Assembly: GCA_963739435.1 (NCBI GenBank)
Contig: CAVUAN010000005.1
Location: 248,001-312,000 of the forward strand
Reading direction: 5' to 3'
DNA: 64,000 nt
From: CAVUAN01 sp963739435
Lineage (GTDB): Bacteria; Acidobacteriota; Thermoanaerobaculia; UBA5066; Gp7-AA6
The notes beneath the pieces are model-generated. The model was not told where the DNA came from and searched no databases. It saw only the letters and a program-made list of their open reading frames with translations. This document shows, one piece after another, positions 30,979 to 40,102 of this stretch; position 1 is the first letter of the stretch; every line of letters starts with the position of its first letter. A program made the translations under genes and the position numbers.

Positions 30979-33245
30979 TCGCGCTGGGTCGGGGCCGCAC
31001 CGGCCATGAGGCGCAAGCCCTCCAGGATCTCCGGAGTCCGGCTGCTCGCTCCCACGGCGGCGCGGGCCGCCGCGTACTCGATCCGTCGGTTGGAGTCCGT
31101 CGCAATCGGAATGCCTCGCCGGGCAGCCTCCTCGGACACGCGTCGCGCGGCCCCCTCATCGAGCAGGAGGAGCCTGGCGATATCGGACAGGGGCCGACTG
31201 TCGAAAGCCTCGAGCGCCGAGAGGTGTTTGGCCATCTGCGGGTCGCGCCCGAGGCTCTCGAGGGCGGCGGCATCGAGCGAAAGCTTCGCCGGCGAGGCAA
31301 GCAGGTATCCCTGGTCGGAGAGCCGCCAGAGCGCGACGTGCGGGAAGACAGCCGAGAGTGTGGCGATCGACGAGGCCACGTCCTCCGGCGCCACATGGTG
31401 GAGCGGCACCCACTGCTCGAAGACTCCATCCGGCGTCAGCCTCCGGCGCACGACCTCGTAGAACTCCCGGCTGTAGAGGCTGCCCGCTCCAGAAAACCAG
31501 GCCGAGTTGACCTGCGTCGCAATGACATCGAACCTCTCGGGAGACCGCAGGAGCAGGTTGCGGCCGTCCTCCAGAACGAAGGAAACCCCGGGCCTCGAAA
31601 AAAGTCCGCCGCTGACCCTCCCGAAGAAGCGGCGTGACGCCTCGCCGATGCCGGGCGCGATGTCGGCGACGACGACGCGTCCCGCTCCCGAGGCGGCGAC
31701 GACCTCGGCGCTCTGTCCCGTTCCGAGGCCGATCACGAGGGCGGAGGCCGGCTTCGCGCGGTGCACGGCGGGAAGAAGGCCGAGCAGAACCTGGGCTGCC
31801 TGGTTCTCTCCATCCTCGCCCTGGAACTTTCCGTCCGAAAGCAGCACGCGCACGGGAGCGCTGGAGGCCTTCCGCGGCGGGTTCTCGACGACGGTGGTCA
31901 TGCCGCCGGAGAGGTCTTCGTGAAGAAACAGCAGGCGCGACGCCGGCCCGACGGATGCCTCGCGAAACGAGACGTGCAGTCCCGACGTCAGAGCCAGGAG
32001 ATCCCATCGGGGCCAGAACACGATGCCAAGCGCCGCGCCGAGGCTCGCCAGGGTGAGCCCGGCCACGCGCCCGCGCCTGCCCGACCCCTCGCTGCCCGGC
32101 CACGCCACGATGCCAGCGGCCAAAACGAGCGCCACGGCCAGGCACCGTGCAGCGCCGCTCGAACCGAACGCCGGCAGCAGCCAGAGGCCTGTCGCAAGCG
32201 CCCCCGCCGCGCAACCCATGGCGTTCCAGGCCGCCAGTCCCCCCACGGCTCCTTCGGCGCCCTCGCGAGGAAAAGCCGCGAGCCGGAACGTCAGCGGATA
32301 GAGCATCCCGAGCAGCGCCGCGGGGGGCCCGATCAGGGCAAGGGCGAGCGTAAACCGAAGCAGCTCGGCCGGGCCGAAGCTCGCAATGCTCGGACCCCAT
32401 CGCAAGAGGATCCCGGGCGCTGCGTCCCATCCGGCGAAGGTCAGGGCGAGGGCGCCGCTCGCGGCGAGCAGAACCGCTCCGTAGAGGCCGCGCGGCAGCG
32501 GCCGATCGGGGCGGAACCGCGCAACCGTCCAGCTGCCGGCGAAGAGGGCCGCCAGCACGGCCGCGAGCATCGCGCCAAACGCGAACGCCGAGCCCCCGAG
32601 CACCGCACCCATCAGATGCACCCAGAGCACTTCGAGAACGAGCAGAACGAAGCCGGAGAAGAATGCGAGCGCGCTCAGAAATCGCGGTGCCCGGCCCGAG
32701 GGCCTGGGAGCGTGGACCCGTGGGGCGCTCCTGTTGGCCAGCACGAGGGTGAACGCACAGAGGGCAAGGTCCATGCCGCCAGCCAGAGCCGCGCTTTTCG
32801 TCAGGCCGATCGCAGGGAAGAGCACGTACGGGGCAGCGGCAGCCGCCAGGGCTGCGCCGAGCAGGTTCCACGCATAGAACCGGGCCAGGAGAGCATTGCC
32901 GTCGGCGCGAAAGCGCTCCAGCTCTCCCACGATCGCAGGCCACGCGGCGCCAGCCGCCGCAGCGGGAACGTAGAGCCAGAGGAGGGCCACCGCGAACCGT
33001 CCGGCCAGGAGAGCGGCCGGCTGCGAGCCCAGGGCCGCGGCCAGCGCGGCACTCCATGGCTGCAGCTCGCGAAAGAAGAAGCCCAGGCCGAGCGACCAGG
33101 CGCCCGCGATGCCGGCGCAGAGTCCGAAAACGGCGAGGGGGCGCCGCGCGCGGGAGGCCAAGACCCCGCCAAGAAGCGATCCGGCCGCCAGGGCGAGAAA
33201 GTACACGGCGACGACGAGGGCCGGCGCGGCCCTGGCCCCGACCAC
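30975..33245 (-). CDS. membrane protein with spermidine synthase-like domain
   Basis: 756 residues from GTG. The N-terminal half has about 12 membrane helices with an MFS-like pattern (VGARAAPALVVAVYFLALAAGSL, YAWNLLGAALAAAAAPYVLF). The C-terminal half is a Rossmann methyltransferase-type domain as in spermidine synthases (VRVLLSDGKFQGEDGENQ, ALVIGLGTGQSAEVVAASG, RFDVIATQVNS). Helix-like sequence continues upstream to about 33354 in the same frame (FLLLAFALSGATALLFEQVG), without any ATG, GTG or TTG, so the true start may be a CTG near 33319 or be hidden by an error. Function of this fused family is unknown. Confidence 0.75.
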   Translation of the reverse strand: MVGARAAPALVVAVYFLALAAGSLLGGVLASRARRPLAVFGLCAGIAGAWSLGLGFFFRELQPWSAALAAALGSQPAALLAGRFAVALLWLYVPAAAAGAAWPAIVGELERFRADGNALLARFYAWNLLGAALAAAAAPYVLFPAIGLTKSAALAGGMDLALCAFTLVLANRSAPRVHAPRPSGRAPRFLSALAFFSGFVLLVLEVLWVHLMGAVLGGSAFAFGAMLAAVLAALFAGSWTVARFRPDRPLPRGLYGAVLLAASGALALTFAGWDAAPGILLRWGPSIASFGPAELLRFTLALALIGPPAALLGMLYPLTFRLAAFPREGAEGAVGGLAAWNAMGCAAGALATGLWLLPAFGSSGAARCLAVALVLAAGIVAWPGSEGSGRRGRVAGLTLASLGAALGIVFWPRWDLLALTSGLHVSFREASVGPASRLLFLHEDLSGGMTTVVENPPRKASSAPVRVLLSDGKFQGEDGENQAAQVLLGLLPAVHRAKPASALVIGLGTGQSAEVVAASGAGRVVVADIAPGIGEASRRFFGRVSGGLFSRPGVSFVLEDGRNLLLRSPERFDVIATQVNSAWFSGAGSLYSREFYEVVRRRLTPDGVFEQWVPLHHVAPEDVASSIATLSAVFPHVALWRLSDQGYLLASPAKLSLDAAALESLGRDPQMAKHLSALEAFDSRPLSDIARLLLLDEGAARRVSEEAARRGIPIATDSNRRIEYAAARAAVGASSRTPEILEGLRLMAGAAPTQRD

Positions 33246-33351
33246 CGTCGAGAGAAGCTTTTCGCCGACCTGCTCGAAGAGAAGCGCCGTCGCTCCCGAG
33301 AGCGCAAACGCGAGAAGCAGGAACCCGCCGCGCGAGGAGGGCGTTTCTTCC

Positions 33352-35199
33352 CTAACGGCCCTTCTCCGACACCCGCCGGCGGCTGTGGTCGAGGATGCGC
33401 TTGCGGACGCGCACGGCCGAGGGCGTCACCTCGAGCAGCTCGTCGTCGTTGATCCACTCGATTGCCTGCTCGATGTTCAGTTCGCGCGGAGGGGTCAGCT
33501 TGATGGCCATGTCCGATGTCGAGGCGCGCATGTTCGTCAGGTGCTTCCTCTCGCACGGCTGGATGACCATGTCGCCCTCCTTGATCTGCTCGCCCACGAT
33601 CTGCCCGGCGTAGACCTTCTCCATGGGCTTGACGAAAAAGGAGCCGCGGTCGGCCAGGCGGTCGAGAGCGTAGGCCGTCACGTCCCCGCCCTCCTTGGCG
33701 ATCATCGCCCCCTTGGTCCGGTTGGGCAACGGGCCCTTGTGCGGGCCGTACTGGTCGAAGAGGTGGTTGAGCAACCCCGTGCCCTTGGTCAACGTCAGGA
33801 ACTCGAGGCGAAACCCCAGCAGGCCGCGAGAGGGGATCGTGAACTCGATGCGCGTGCGGTCGCCGTGCTTGCCAAGATGCTTCAACTCTCCCTTGCGCTC
33901 ACCCACGGCGGCGATGACGGGGCCCGTGAACTCGTCGGCGCAGTCGATGACGAGCTCCTCGTAGGGCTCGAGCAGCTGCCCGTTCTCGCCCCGGTGCAGG
34001 ATCACCTGGGGCCGGCCCAGGGCAAACTCGTAGCTCTCGCGGCGCATCGTCTCGGCCAGGATCGCCAGCGACAGCTCCCCGCGCCCCAGCACCTCGAAGG
34101 CGTCGGGAGAACCCGTCTTCTGCATCCTCAAGCCGACGTTGCGTTCGAGCTCCTTTTCGAGGCGCTCGAGCAGGTGGCGGCTGGTCACGTACTTCCCGGA
34201 GAGACCCGACATCGGCGAGTCGTTGACGCGGAACTCCATGGAGAGCGTGGGCTCGTCGACTCGGATTCCGGGCAGGGGGTTGGGGTCCACGAGATCGAGG
34301 ATCGTGTCGCTGATCTCGATGTCGGGGAATCCGGAGATCATCACGATGTCGCCGGCCGATGCCGCCTCAACCTCCACCCGCTCGATCCCTTCGAACATGT
34401 AGATCTTGCCGGCTTTCCCCTTCTCGACGATCGTGCCGTCGGGCCGCACGGCGGCAAGCTCGGTCTGGCGCGTGAGGCTGCCCGAGAAGAGCCTGCCGAT
34501 CGCGAGCCGCCCGAGGTAGTCCGAGTAGTCGATGTTGGCCACGATCATCTTGAAGGGCAGGTCACCCACGCTCGGCGCGGGGATGTGCGTCAGGATCGTG
34601 TCCAGAAGCGGCTTCAGGTCTCCCGAGGTGGCCTTCGGGTCCTTGGAGGCAAAGCCGAGGCGGCCCGCGCCGTAGAGGACCTCGAACTCGAGGTGTTCCT
34701 CCTCGGTCGCCAGAGACAGGAACAGGTCGTGGATCTCCTCTTCCACCTCCGCGACCCGAGCATCGGCCCGGTCGATCTTGTTGATCAGAACGATCGGGCG
34801 CTTGCCCCCCTCCAGGGCCTTCTTGAGCACGAACCGCGTCTGCGGCAGCGGCCCCTCCGAGGCGTCCACGAGCAACAGCACGCCCTCGACCATCGTCAGG
34901 ATCCGCTCCACCTCCGAGCCGAAGTCGCGGTGGCCCGGCGTGTCCACGATGTTGATGATCACGTCCCGATAGCGGATCGCCGTGTTCTTGGCGAGGATCG
35001 TGATCCCGCGCTCCTTCTCGAGCTCGCCGGAGTCCATGACGAGCTCCTCCACGTGCTGGCCGACCCGGAACGTGCCGCACTGGTTCAGAAGCGCGTCCAC
35101 GAGGGTGGTCTTGCCGTGGTCCACATGGGCCACGATGGCGATGGCCCGCCGGTCGGCGCGCGAGCCGGTGGCGGGGGTCTGGAGCTGCGGAGCGGTCAT
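33352..35199 (-). CDS. typA: ribosome-associated GTPase BipA/TypA
   Basis: 615 residues, the normal length. GTPase motifs: AHVDHGKTTLVDAL (G1), RGITI (G2, switch I), DTPGHRDFGSEVERI (G3), NKIDRADAR (G4). EF-G-like domains II, III and V follow (SRGLLGFRLEFLTLTKGTGL, PMEKVYAGQIVGEQIKEGDM), and the end (PRELNIEQAIEWINDDELLEVTP) is typical of TypA. It acts on ribosome assembly and translation under stress. It is divergent from the S9 peptidase and may be transcribed with the downstream membrane protein, whose frame overlaps its stop. Confidence 0.95.
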   Translation of the reverse strand: MTAPQLQTPATGSRADRRAIAIVAHVDHGKTTLVDALLNQCGTFRVGQHVEELVMDSGELEKERGITILAKNTAIRYRDVIINIVDTPGHRDFGSEVERILTMVEGVLLLVDASEGPLPQTRFVLKKALEGGKRPIVLINKIDRADARVAEVEEEIHDLFLSLATEEEHLEFEVLYGAGRLGFASKDPKATSGDLKPLLDTILTHIPAPSVGDLPFKMIVANIDYSDYLGRLAIGRLFSGSLTRQTELAAVRPDGTIVEKGKAGKIYMFEGIERVEVEAASAGDIVMISGFPDIEISDTILDLVDPNPLPGIRVDEPTLSMEFRVNDSPMSGLSGKYVTSRHLLERLEKELERNVGLRMQKTGSPDAFEVLGRGELSLAILAETMRRESYEFALGRPQVILHRGENGQLLEPYEELVIDCADEFTGPVIAAVGERKGELKHLGKHGDRTRIEFTIPSRGLLGFRLEFLTLTKGTGLLNHLFDQYGPHKGPLPNRTKGAMIAKEGGDVTAYALDRLADRGSFFVKPMEKVYAGQIVGEQIKEGDMVIQPCERKHLTNMRASTSDMAIKLTPPRELNIEQAIEWINDDELLEVTPSAVRVRKRILDHSRRRVSEKGR

Positions 35200-35274
35200 G
35201 GCGAACCGCGAAGCCTACACCGAGTGGGCATCCATTGCCACCGACTGCGGAATAATGCGCCGCCAGGAGAAGCC

Positions 35275-37386
35275 ATGATGCGTCGCACAACGCTTGCCTC
35301 AGCCTCGCTCGCCCTGTCCCTGGCGCTCGCTCCATTTGCCGCCGAATCACAGCAGCCGCGCGGCTCCTTCTCGCTCGAGCAGGTCCTGTCGGCGCCCTTC
35401 CCGTCCGACCTGACGGCCTCACCGTCGGGTGGAACGATCGCGTGGGTCGCCAACGCGCGCGGCGTTCGCAACGTCTGGGTAGCCGAGCTGCCCGACCGCA
35501 AGGGGCGGCCGGTGACCTCGTACACGGAGGACGACGGCCAGGAGATTGGGGACCTGTCTTTTACGCCCGACGGGAAGTCGATCGTGTTCGTGCGGGGGGG
35601 CGACGCCAACCGCAAGGGCGAGATTCCCAACCCGCAGACCAAACCCGACGGCGCCGAGCAGGCTGTCTTCGTCGTCAACCTGTCCGGCGGCCCGCCGCGC
35701 AAACTCGCCGAGGGGCACTCGGCGGCCGTTTCGCCGAAGGGCGATCGCGTGGCCTTCGTGCAGAAAGACCAGGTCTGGTGGGTGCCTCTCGAGGGCAGCG
35801 AGAAAGCGACACAAACCTTCAAGTCCCGCGGCGACGCCGCCCAGATTGCCTGGTCGCCCGACGGCTCGCGTCTCGCCTTCGCCAGCCGCCGGGGCGACCA
35901 CGGATTCATCGGTGTCTTCGACCTCGCGACGCGGGCGGTCCGGTACATGGACCCCTCGACGGACCGCGACGCCGGGCCTGTCTGGTCTCCAGACGGCAAG
36001 CGCGTCGTGTACCTGCGCATCCCATCTTCTCGGGAACTACAGTCCTTCCGGCCGCACCGCGAGGGCGATCCCTGGTCGATCCGCATCGCCGACGCGTCGA
36101 CGGGCGAGACACGCGAAGTCTTTCGCGCCGAGCGCGGCCGCGGCAGCGTCTTCCGCAATGTCGTGGCCGAAAGGCAGCTTGTCTGGGCCGACGGCGACCG
36201 GCTCGTCTTCCCGTGGGAACGGGATGGCTGGACGCACCTCTACGCCCTTTCGGCCTCCGGCGGCGCGCCGCTCCTGCTCACGCCCGGTGAGTTCGAGGTG
36301 GAATACGTCGCCTCGTCGCCCGACGGAAAGCGAATCGTCTTCAACTCCAACCAGGGCGACGTCGATCGGCGCCATCTCTGGAGCGTGTCACCCGCCGGAG
36401 GCCGGCCAACGCCGCTGACCTCGGGCCCCGGCATCGAGTGGTCCCCGAAAATCGCGGGAGACGGGGCGATCTTCTTTCTGCGCTCCGACGCGAGGCGACA
36501 TCCCACGCCGGCCTTCCTCGGCCCGGACGGCCGAGCGGTCGATCTCGCACAAGGCTCCGTGCCGGCCGACTTCCCCGCTGCCGCGCTCGCCGCGCCCGAA
36601 CCCGTCATCCTGACGGCGGCCGACGGAATGCAGATCCACGCGCAGCTCTTCAAGCCTCCGGACCTCAAGTCGGGCGAGCGCCGGCCGGCTGCGATCTTCT
36701 TCCACGGCGGATCGAGAAGGCAGATGCTCCTCGGCTGGCACTACAACTACTACTACCGCAACGCGTACGCCTTCAACCAGTACCTGGCGAGCCGCGGCTA
36801 CATCGTCCTGTCCGTGAACTACCGGAGCGGAATCGGCTATGGCATGGAGTTTCGCGAGGCGCTCGAGTACGGAGCCGTGGGCGCCTCGGAGTTCAACGAC
36901 GTCCTGGGCGCCGGGCGGTATCTTGCGTCGAGGCCCGACGTGGATGCTTCCCGCATCGGCCTCTGGGGCGGCTCCTACGGCGGCTACCTGACGGCCCTCG
37001 GGCTCGCGCGCGCCTCGGACCTCTTCGCGGCCGGGGTCGACATGCACGGCGTGCACGATTGGAACGAGGTCATCCAGAACTTCGAGCCGGCCTACCAGCC
37101 CGAGAAGCACCAGGCCGTCGCGCGCCTCGCCTTCGAGTCTTCGCCGATGAACTTCGTCAAGAGCTGGCGCTCGCCCGTGCTCTTGATCCACGGCGACGAC
37201 GACCGCAACGTGCCGTTTGCCCAGAGCGTCATGCTGGCCGAGGCCCTGCGCGCCCAGGGCGTCGACTTCGAGGAGCTCGTCTTTCCCGACGAGATCCACG
37301 ACCTCCTCGTCCATGCCCACTGGCTCGCCGCCTACAAAGCCGGCGCCGACTTCTTCGACCGCAAGCTTACGAAGGCGAAGCCGTAG
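35275..37386 (+). CDS. secreted S9-family prolyl oligopeptidase-like peptidase
   Basis: 703 residues from the first of two adjacent ATGs; AGGAGA stands six bases before. A signal peptide (ASASLALSLALAPFAAESQ) precedes a beta-propeller with WD/PD40-like blades (LSFTPDGKSIVFVRGG, IAWSPDGSRLAFASR, PVWSPDGKRVVYLR). The C-terminal hydrolase has Ser in GGSYGGYL (about residue 566), Asp in HGDDDRNVP (about 639) and His in DEIHDLL (about 674). It should cleave peptides in the periplasm, as DPP-IV or acyl-aminoacyl peptidase relatives do. Confidence 0.9.
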   Translation: MMRRTTLASASLALSLALAPFAAESQQPRGSFSLEQVLSAPFPSDLTASPSGGTIAWVANARGVRNVWVAELPDRKGRPVTSYTEDDGQEIGDLSFTPDGKSIVFVRGGDANRKGEIPNPQTKPDGAEQAVFVVNLSGGPPRKLAEGHSAAVSPKGDRVAFVQKDQVWWVPLEGSEKATQTFKSRGDAAQIAWSPDGSRLAFASRRGDHGFIGVFDLATRAVRYMDPSTDRDAGPVWSPDGKRVVYLRIPSSRELQSFRPHREGDPWSIRIADASTGETREVFRAERGRGSVFRNVVAERQLVWADGDRLVFPWERDGWTHLYALSASGGAPLLLTPGEFEVEYVASSPDGKRIVFNSNQGDVDRRHLWSVSPAGGRPTPLTSGPGIEWSPKIAGDGAIFFLRSDARRHPTPAFLGPDGRAVDLAQGSVPADFPAAALAAPEPVILTAADGMQIHAQLFKPPDLKSGERRPAAIFFHGGSRRQMLLGWHYNYYYRNAYAFNQYLASRGYIVLSVNYRSGIGYGMEFREALEYGAVGASEFNDVLGAGRYLASRPDVDASRIGLWGGSYGGYLTALGLARASDLFAAGVDMHGVHDWNEVIQNFEPAYQPEKHQAVARLAFESSPMNFVKSWRSPVLLIHGDDDRNVPFAQSVMLAEALRAQGVDFEELVFPDEIHDLLVHAHWLAAYKAGADFFDRKLTKAKP

Positions 37387-37410
37387 CGTCGACAAGGCTC
37401 GTGACAAGGT

Positions 37411-37416
37411 ATGAAT
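37411..37416 (+). promoter_or_regulatory. -10-like hexamer ATGAAT before recQ
   Basis: TATGAAT ends eight bases before the recQ ATG at 37425, with no clear ribosome site. It is a weaker match than the other boxes. Confidence 0.25.
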
Positions 37417-37424
37417 AGGGTCGG

Positions 37425-39307
37425 ATGAATCCGCTGGAGGCGCTCGAGAAGCATTTCGGGCACGGGTCGTTTCGGCCCGGGCAGGAGGCGATTGTGCGGG
37501 CGGCGCTGTCGGGAAGAGACCTTCTGGCCGTCATGCCAACCGGCTCGGGCAAGTCAATCGGGTACCAGCTGCCGGCGCTGCTCCTGCCGGGCACGACCCT
37601 CGTCGTCTCGCCCTTGATTGCCCTCATGAAGGACCAGGTCGACGAGCTCCAGCGCAAAGGCATCGCCGCGGCCGCCCTTCACTCGCTCGCCTCCCCCGGC
37701 GAGCGGCGAGCGGCGCAGGACGCCTTCCGGGCTGGCAAGCTCTCGCTCCTCTACGTCGCCCCGGAGCGCTTCGCCTCCGAGAGCTTCCGGCGGCTCCTCG
37801 AGGAGGTGCCGCTGTCGCGTTTCGCAGTGGATGAAGCGCACTGCGTCTCGGAGTGGGGACACGATTTCCGCCCCGACTACCGCACCCTCGCCGAATCGGC
37901 CGCCCGCTGCCGGCGCAGCGACAGTGGAGACGGCCGTCCCCCATCCTCGCCTTCACGGCCACGGCGACGCCCGAGGTGCGCGACGACATCGTGGAGCTCC
38001 TTGGCCTGCGCCAGCCGGACGTCTTCGCTGCCGGCTTCGACCGGCCGAACCTCTTCCTCGATGTGCGCAAGGTGTCGGGCGAGATCGAGAAGCGGGCGCT
38101 CCTGCCCGGGCTCGTCGCAGCGCGGCGCGCCCTCGTGTACGCCTCGACGCGCAAGAGCGCCGAGCGCGCGGCCGAGGCCTTGCGGGCGGCCGGCTGCGCG
38201 GCCGACGCCTACCACGCCGGGATGGACGAGGCCGAACGCACCCGCGTCCAGAACGCCTTCGCCTCGGGCCGGCTCCAGGTCGTCTGCGCCACAAACGCCT
38301 TCGGCATGGGCATCGACCGCCCCGACGTCGAGGCCGTCATCCACTTCGAGATCCCGGGATCTCTCGAGGCCTACTACCAGGAGATTGGCCGCGGAGGGCG
38401 CGACGGCCGCCGCGCCGACGTCACGCTCCTCTGGAACTACGTGGACGTCCGCACGCGGGAGTTCTTCATAGAGAAAGAGGACGACGAAGAGGACCCGCGA
38501 TGGCGCCGGTCGCCGCTCGAGCCCGAGCAGCGCGACCGAAAGCGGGCCCTCGACCGCCGGAAGCTCGCCCGCATGATCGCCTACGCGGACTCGTCGGCCT
38601 GCTACCGGGCGACGCTGCTGACCTATTTCGGAGAGCAGGACGCGCCCCGAGCGTGCGGTTTCTGCGGCAACTGCTCGAGGCGCAAGGACCTCGGCGCCGA
38701 GGAGGTCCTTCTTCTCCGGAAGGTCCTCTCCGGCGTTGCGCGGGGCGGCGAACGTTGGGGCAAGAGAAAGATCGCGGCGATGCTCGCCGGGCATCTCGAA
38801 GGCCTGCCCGACTCGCTCGCCTCGCTGTCGACAACCGGGATCCTGTCCGGCCAGAGCCCGAAATCCATCGGCGACTGGATCGACGCGGCGCAGGGCGCCG
38901 GCCTGCTCGCGGCTACGGACGACGCTTACCGGACGCTCTCCCTCACGCGGGCCGGGAGGGACGTGATGTCGGGAAGAGCGCCGGCCGTCGCCCTGACGCT
39001 GCCCGAGCCCCCGCGGCCCAAAACGCCGCGCGTCAGAAAGAGCAAGCTCGCTCGGCTCGCAGCCTCAGCTGGCGGCGGTGCGGCCGGACCTGACGAGAGC
39101 GTGCTCGCCGCGCTCCGGGACTGGCGGCGCCAGGAGGCCGCCCGCCGCGAAGTGCCCGCCTTCGTCGTCCTGCATGACCGCACGCTCGCGGCCATCGCCG
39201 CCGCGCGGCCTGCGACACTCGACGCCCTCTCGGACATCCCCGGCATCGGCCCCGCCAAGCTCACCGCCTACGGAAACGAGCTGCTCACCCTGCTCGCGCG
39301 CGGTTGA
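37425..39307 (+). CDS. recQ: ATP-dependent DNA helicase RecQ, frameshifted
   Basis: The first frame encodes residues 1 to about 171: FRPGQEAIVRAAL, LLAVMPTGSGKSIGYQLPAL (Walker A), VSPLIALMKDQ and FAVDEAHCVSEWGHDFRPDY (DEAH). From the five-C run at 37938-37942 the match continues in the -1 frame: ILAFTATATPEVRDDI, VYASTRKSAERAAEAL, ATNAFGMGIDRPDV, YYQEIGRGGRDG, the zinc domain CGFCGNC and a C-terminal HRDC domain (PAFVVLHDRTLAAIA, LSDIPGIGPAKLTAYG). One more C would give GRPPILAFTATAT, the expected sequence. It is probably a sequencing or assembly deletion rather than a real null. Confidence 0.85.
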
Positions 39308-39312
39308 ATCGG

Positions 39313-39672
39313 ATGGCCGCGGACCAGAACAAGCGCGTCGTCTACTCGAGCGGCAAGGGGCGCATCTGTCCCGGCTGCGGTTGGCCGGCGGAAGACTGCC
39401 GCTGCTCGAAGAACCTGGCTCCTCGCGACGAGTCGGTGCCGACGAAAGTGACGGCGAAGCTGCGTTTGGAGCACCGCTCCTCGGGCAAGCATGTGACGGT
39501 CGTCGACAACCTGCCCGCAAACGCCGCCTACATCGCCGAGCTGCTGGCGGTCCTCAAGAAGGCGTGCGGCACCGGCGGCCGAGCCGGCGAGTCCTCCCTC
39601 GAGTTGCAGGGTGACCAGCGCGAGCGCCTGCGCGACCTCCTCGCCCGCCGCGGCCTCGCCGTCAAAGGTTAG
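39313..39672 (+). CDS. SUI1/YciH-family translation factor-like protein
   Basis: 119 residues from ATG 39313; a TTG nine bases earlier overlaps the recQ stop and could be used instead. A small Cys cluster (ICPGCGWPAEDCRC) precedes the SUI1 fold (KVTAKLRLEHRSSGKHVTVVDNLPAN, LLAVLKKACGTGGR, LELQGDQRERLRDLLARRG). YciH-type proteins resemble eIF1 and influence start-site selection in some bacteria. It is translationally linked to recQ. Confidence 0.85.
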   Translation: MAADQNKRVVYSSGKGRICPGCGWPAEDCRCSKNLAPRDESVPTKVTAKLRLEHRSSGKHVTVVDNLPANAAYIAELLAVLKKACGTGGRAGESSLELQGDQRERLRDLLARRGLAVKG

Positions 39673-39683
39673 TAAACCCACTA

Positions 39684-40100
39684 GAGCCGCCCCGGACCGT
39701 CGGGGCTGCCCTGCGGGACACGCGGCCGTTTACCCGTGCAGGAGTCGGAGTCGTCCAAACGGCCGCTCTTCGGAACTGGTGCAAGAACCCTCCTGACTTG
39801 GGACCGACCCGGCCTGGCACACCCACCCAGTTCCGACGGTCCCGCAGGGCACCCCCGACGTTCCGGGGCTCTCAGTGTGGCAACTGTCTCAGTGTGAGCC
39901 CCGGCGGCGGGCCGCCTCCCGGAGGAGGACTGAGCGAGGGAGCAAGGCAAGCCATCTCTTACGCCAACAGAAAGCTGCGACCGAGTCGACGAGCGAGGGT
40001 CCACCGATCTCTATCGCAGCCTGACCCGAGCGTGCCTCCGGAGGGAGGCGGCCCGCCGTCGGGGCGGCCCCAGAAGCCGGCCCGCTGCCGGGGCGACCTG
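39684..40100. other. highly structured non-coding element, two long hairpins
   Basis: No credible gene is seen here. The arms 39684-39719 and 39839-39871 pair over about 33 positions (one three-base bulge, two mismatches) and enclose two perfect stems: GCGGCCGTTT/AAACGGCCGC (39722-39731 with 39757-39766) and GGAACTGG/CCAGTTCC (39772-39779 with 39827-39834). A second long stem pairs 39897-39925 with 40035-40065 and encloses GCTGCGA/TCGCAGC (39974-39980 with 40014-40020). The ten-base word TCTCAGTGTG is repeated directly at 39870 and 39887, between the two hairpins. It could be an RNA, a MITE-like element or a terminator cluster for the convergent genes. Confidence 0.6.
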
Positions 40101-40102
40101 TC

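Noticed and set aside
37938..37942. Programmed -1 slip on the C run in recQ
   Set aside because: RecQ is not known to need one, and a run of five C is a common site of base-count errors.
39684..40100. RNase P RNA, tmRNA or 6S RNA in the long gap
   Set aside because: The conserved words expected for RNase P (such as GAGGAAAGTCC), the tRNA-like ends of tmRNA and SRP-type GGAAGC loops are absent on both strands. It is reported as an unassigned structured element.
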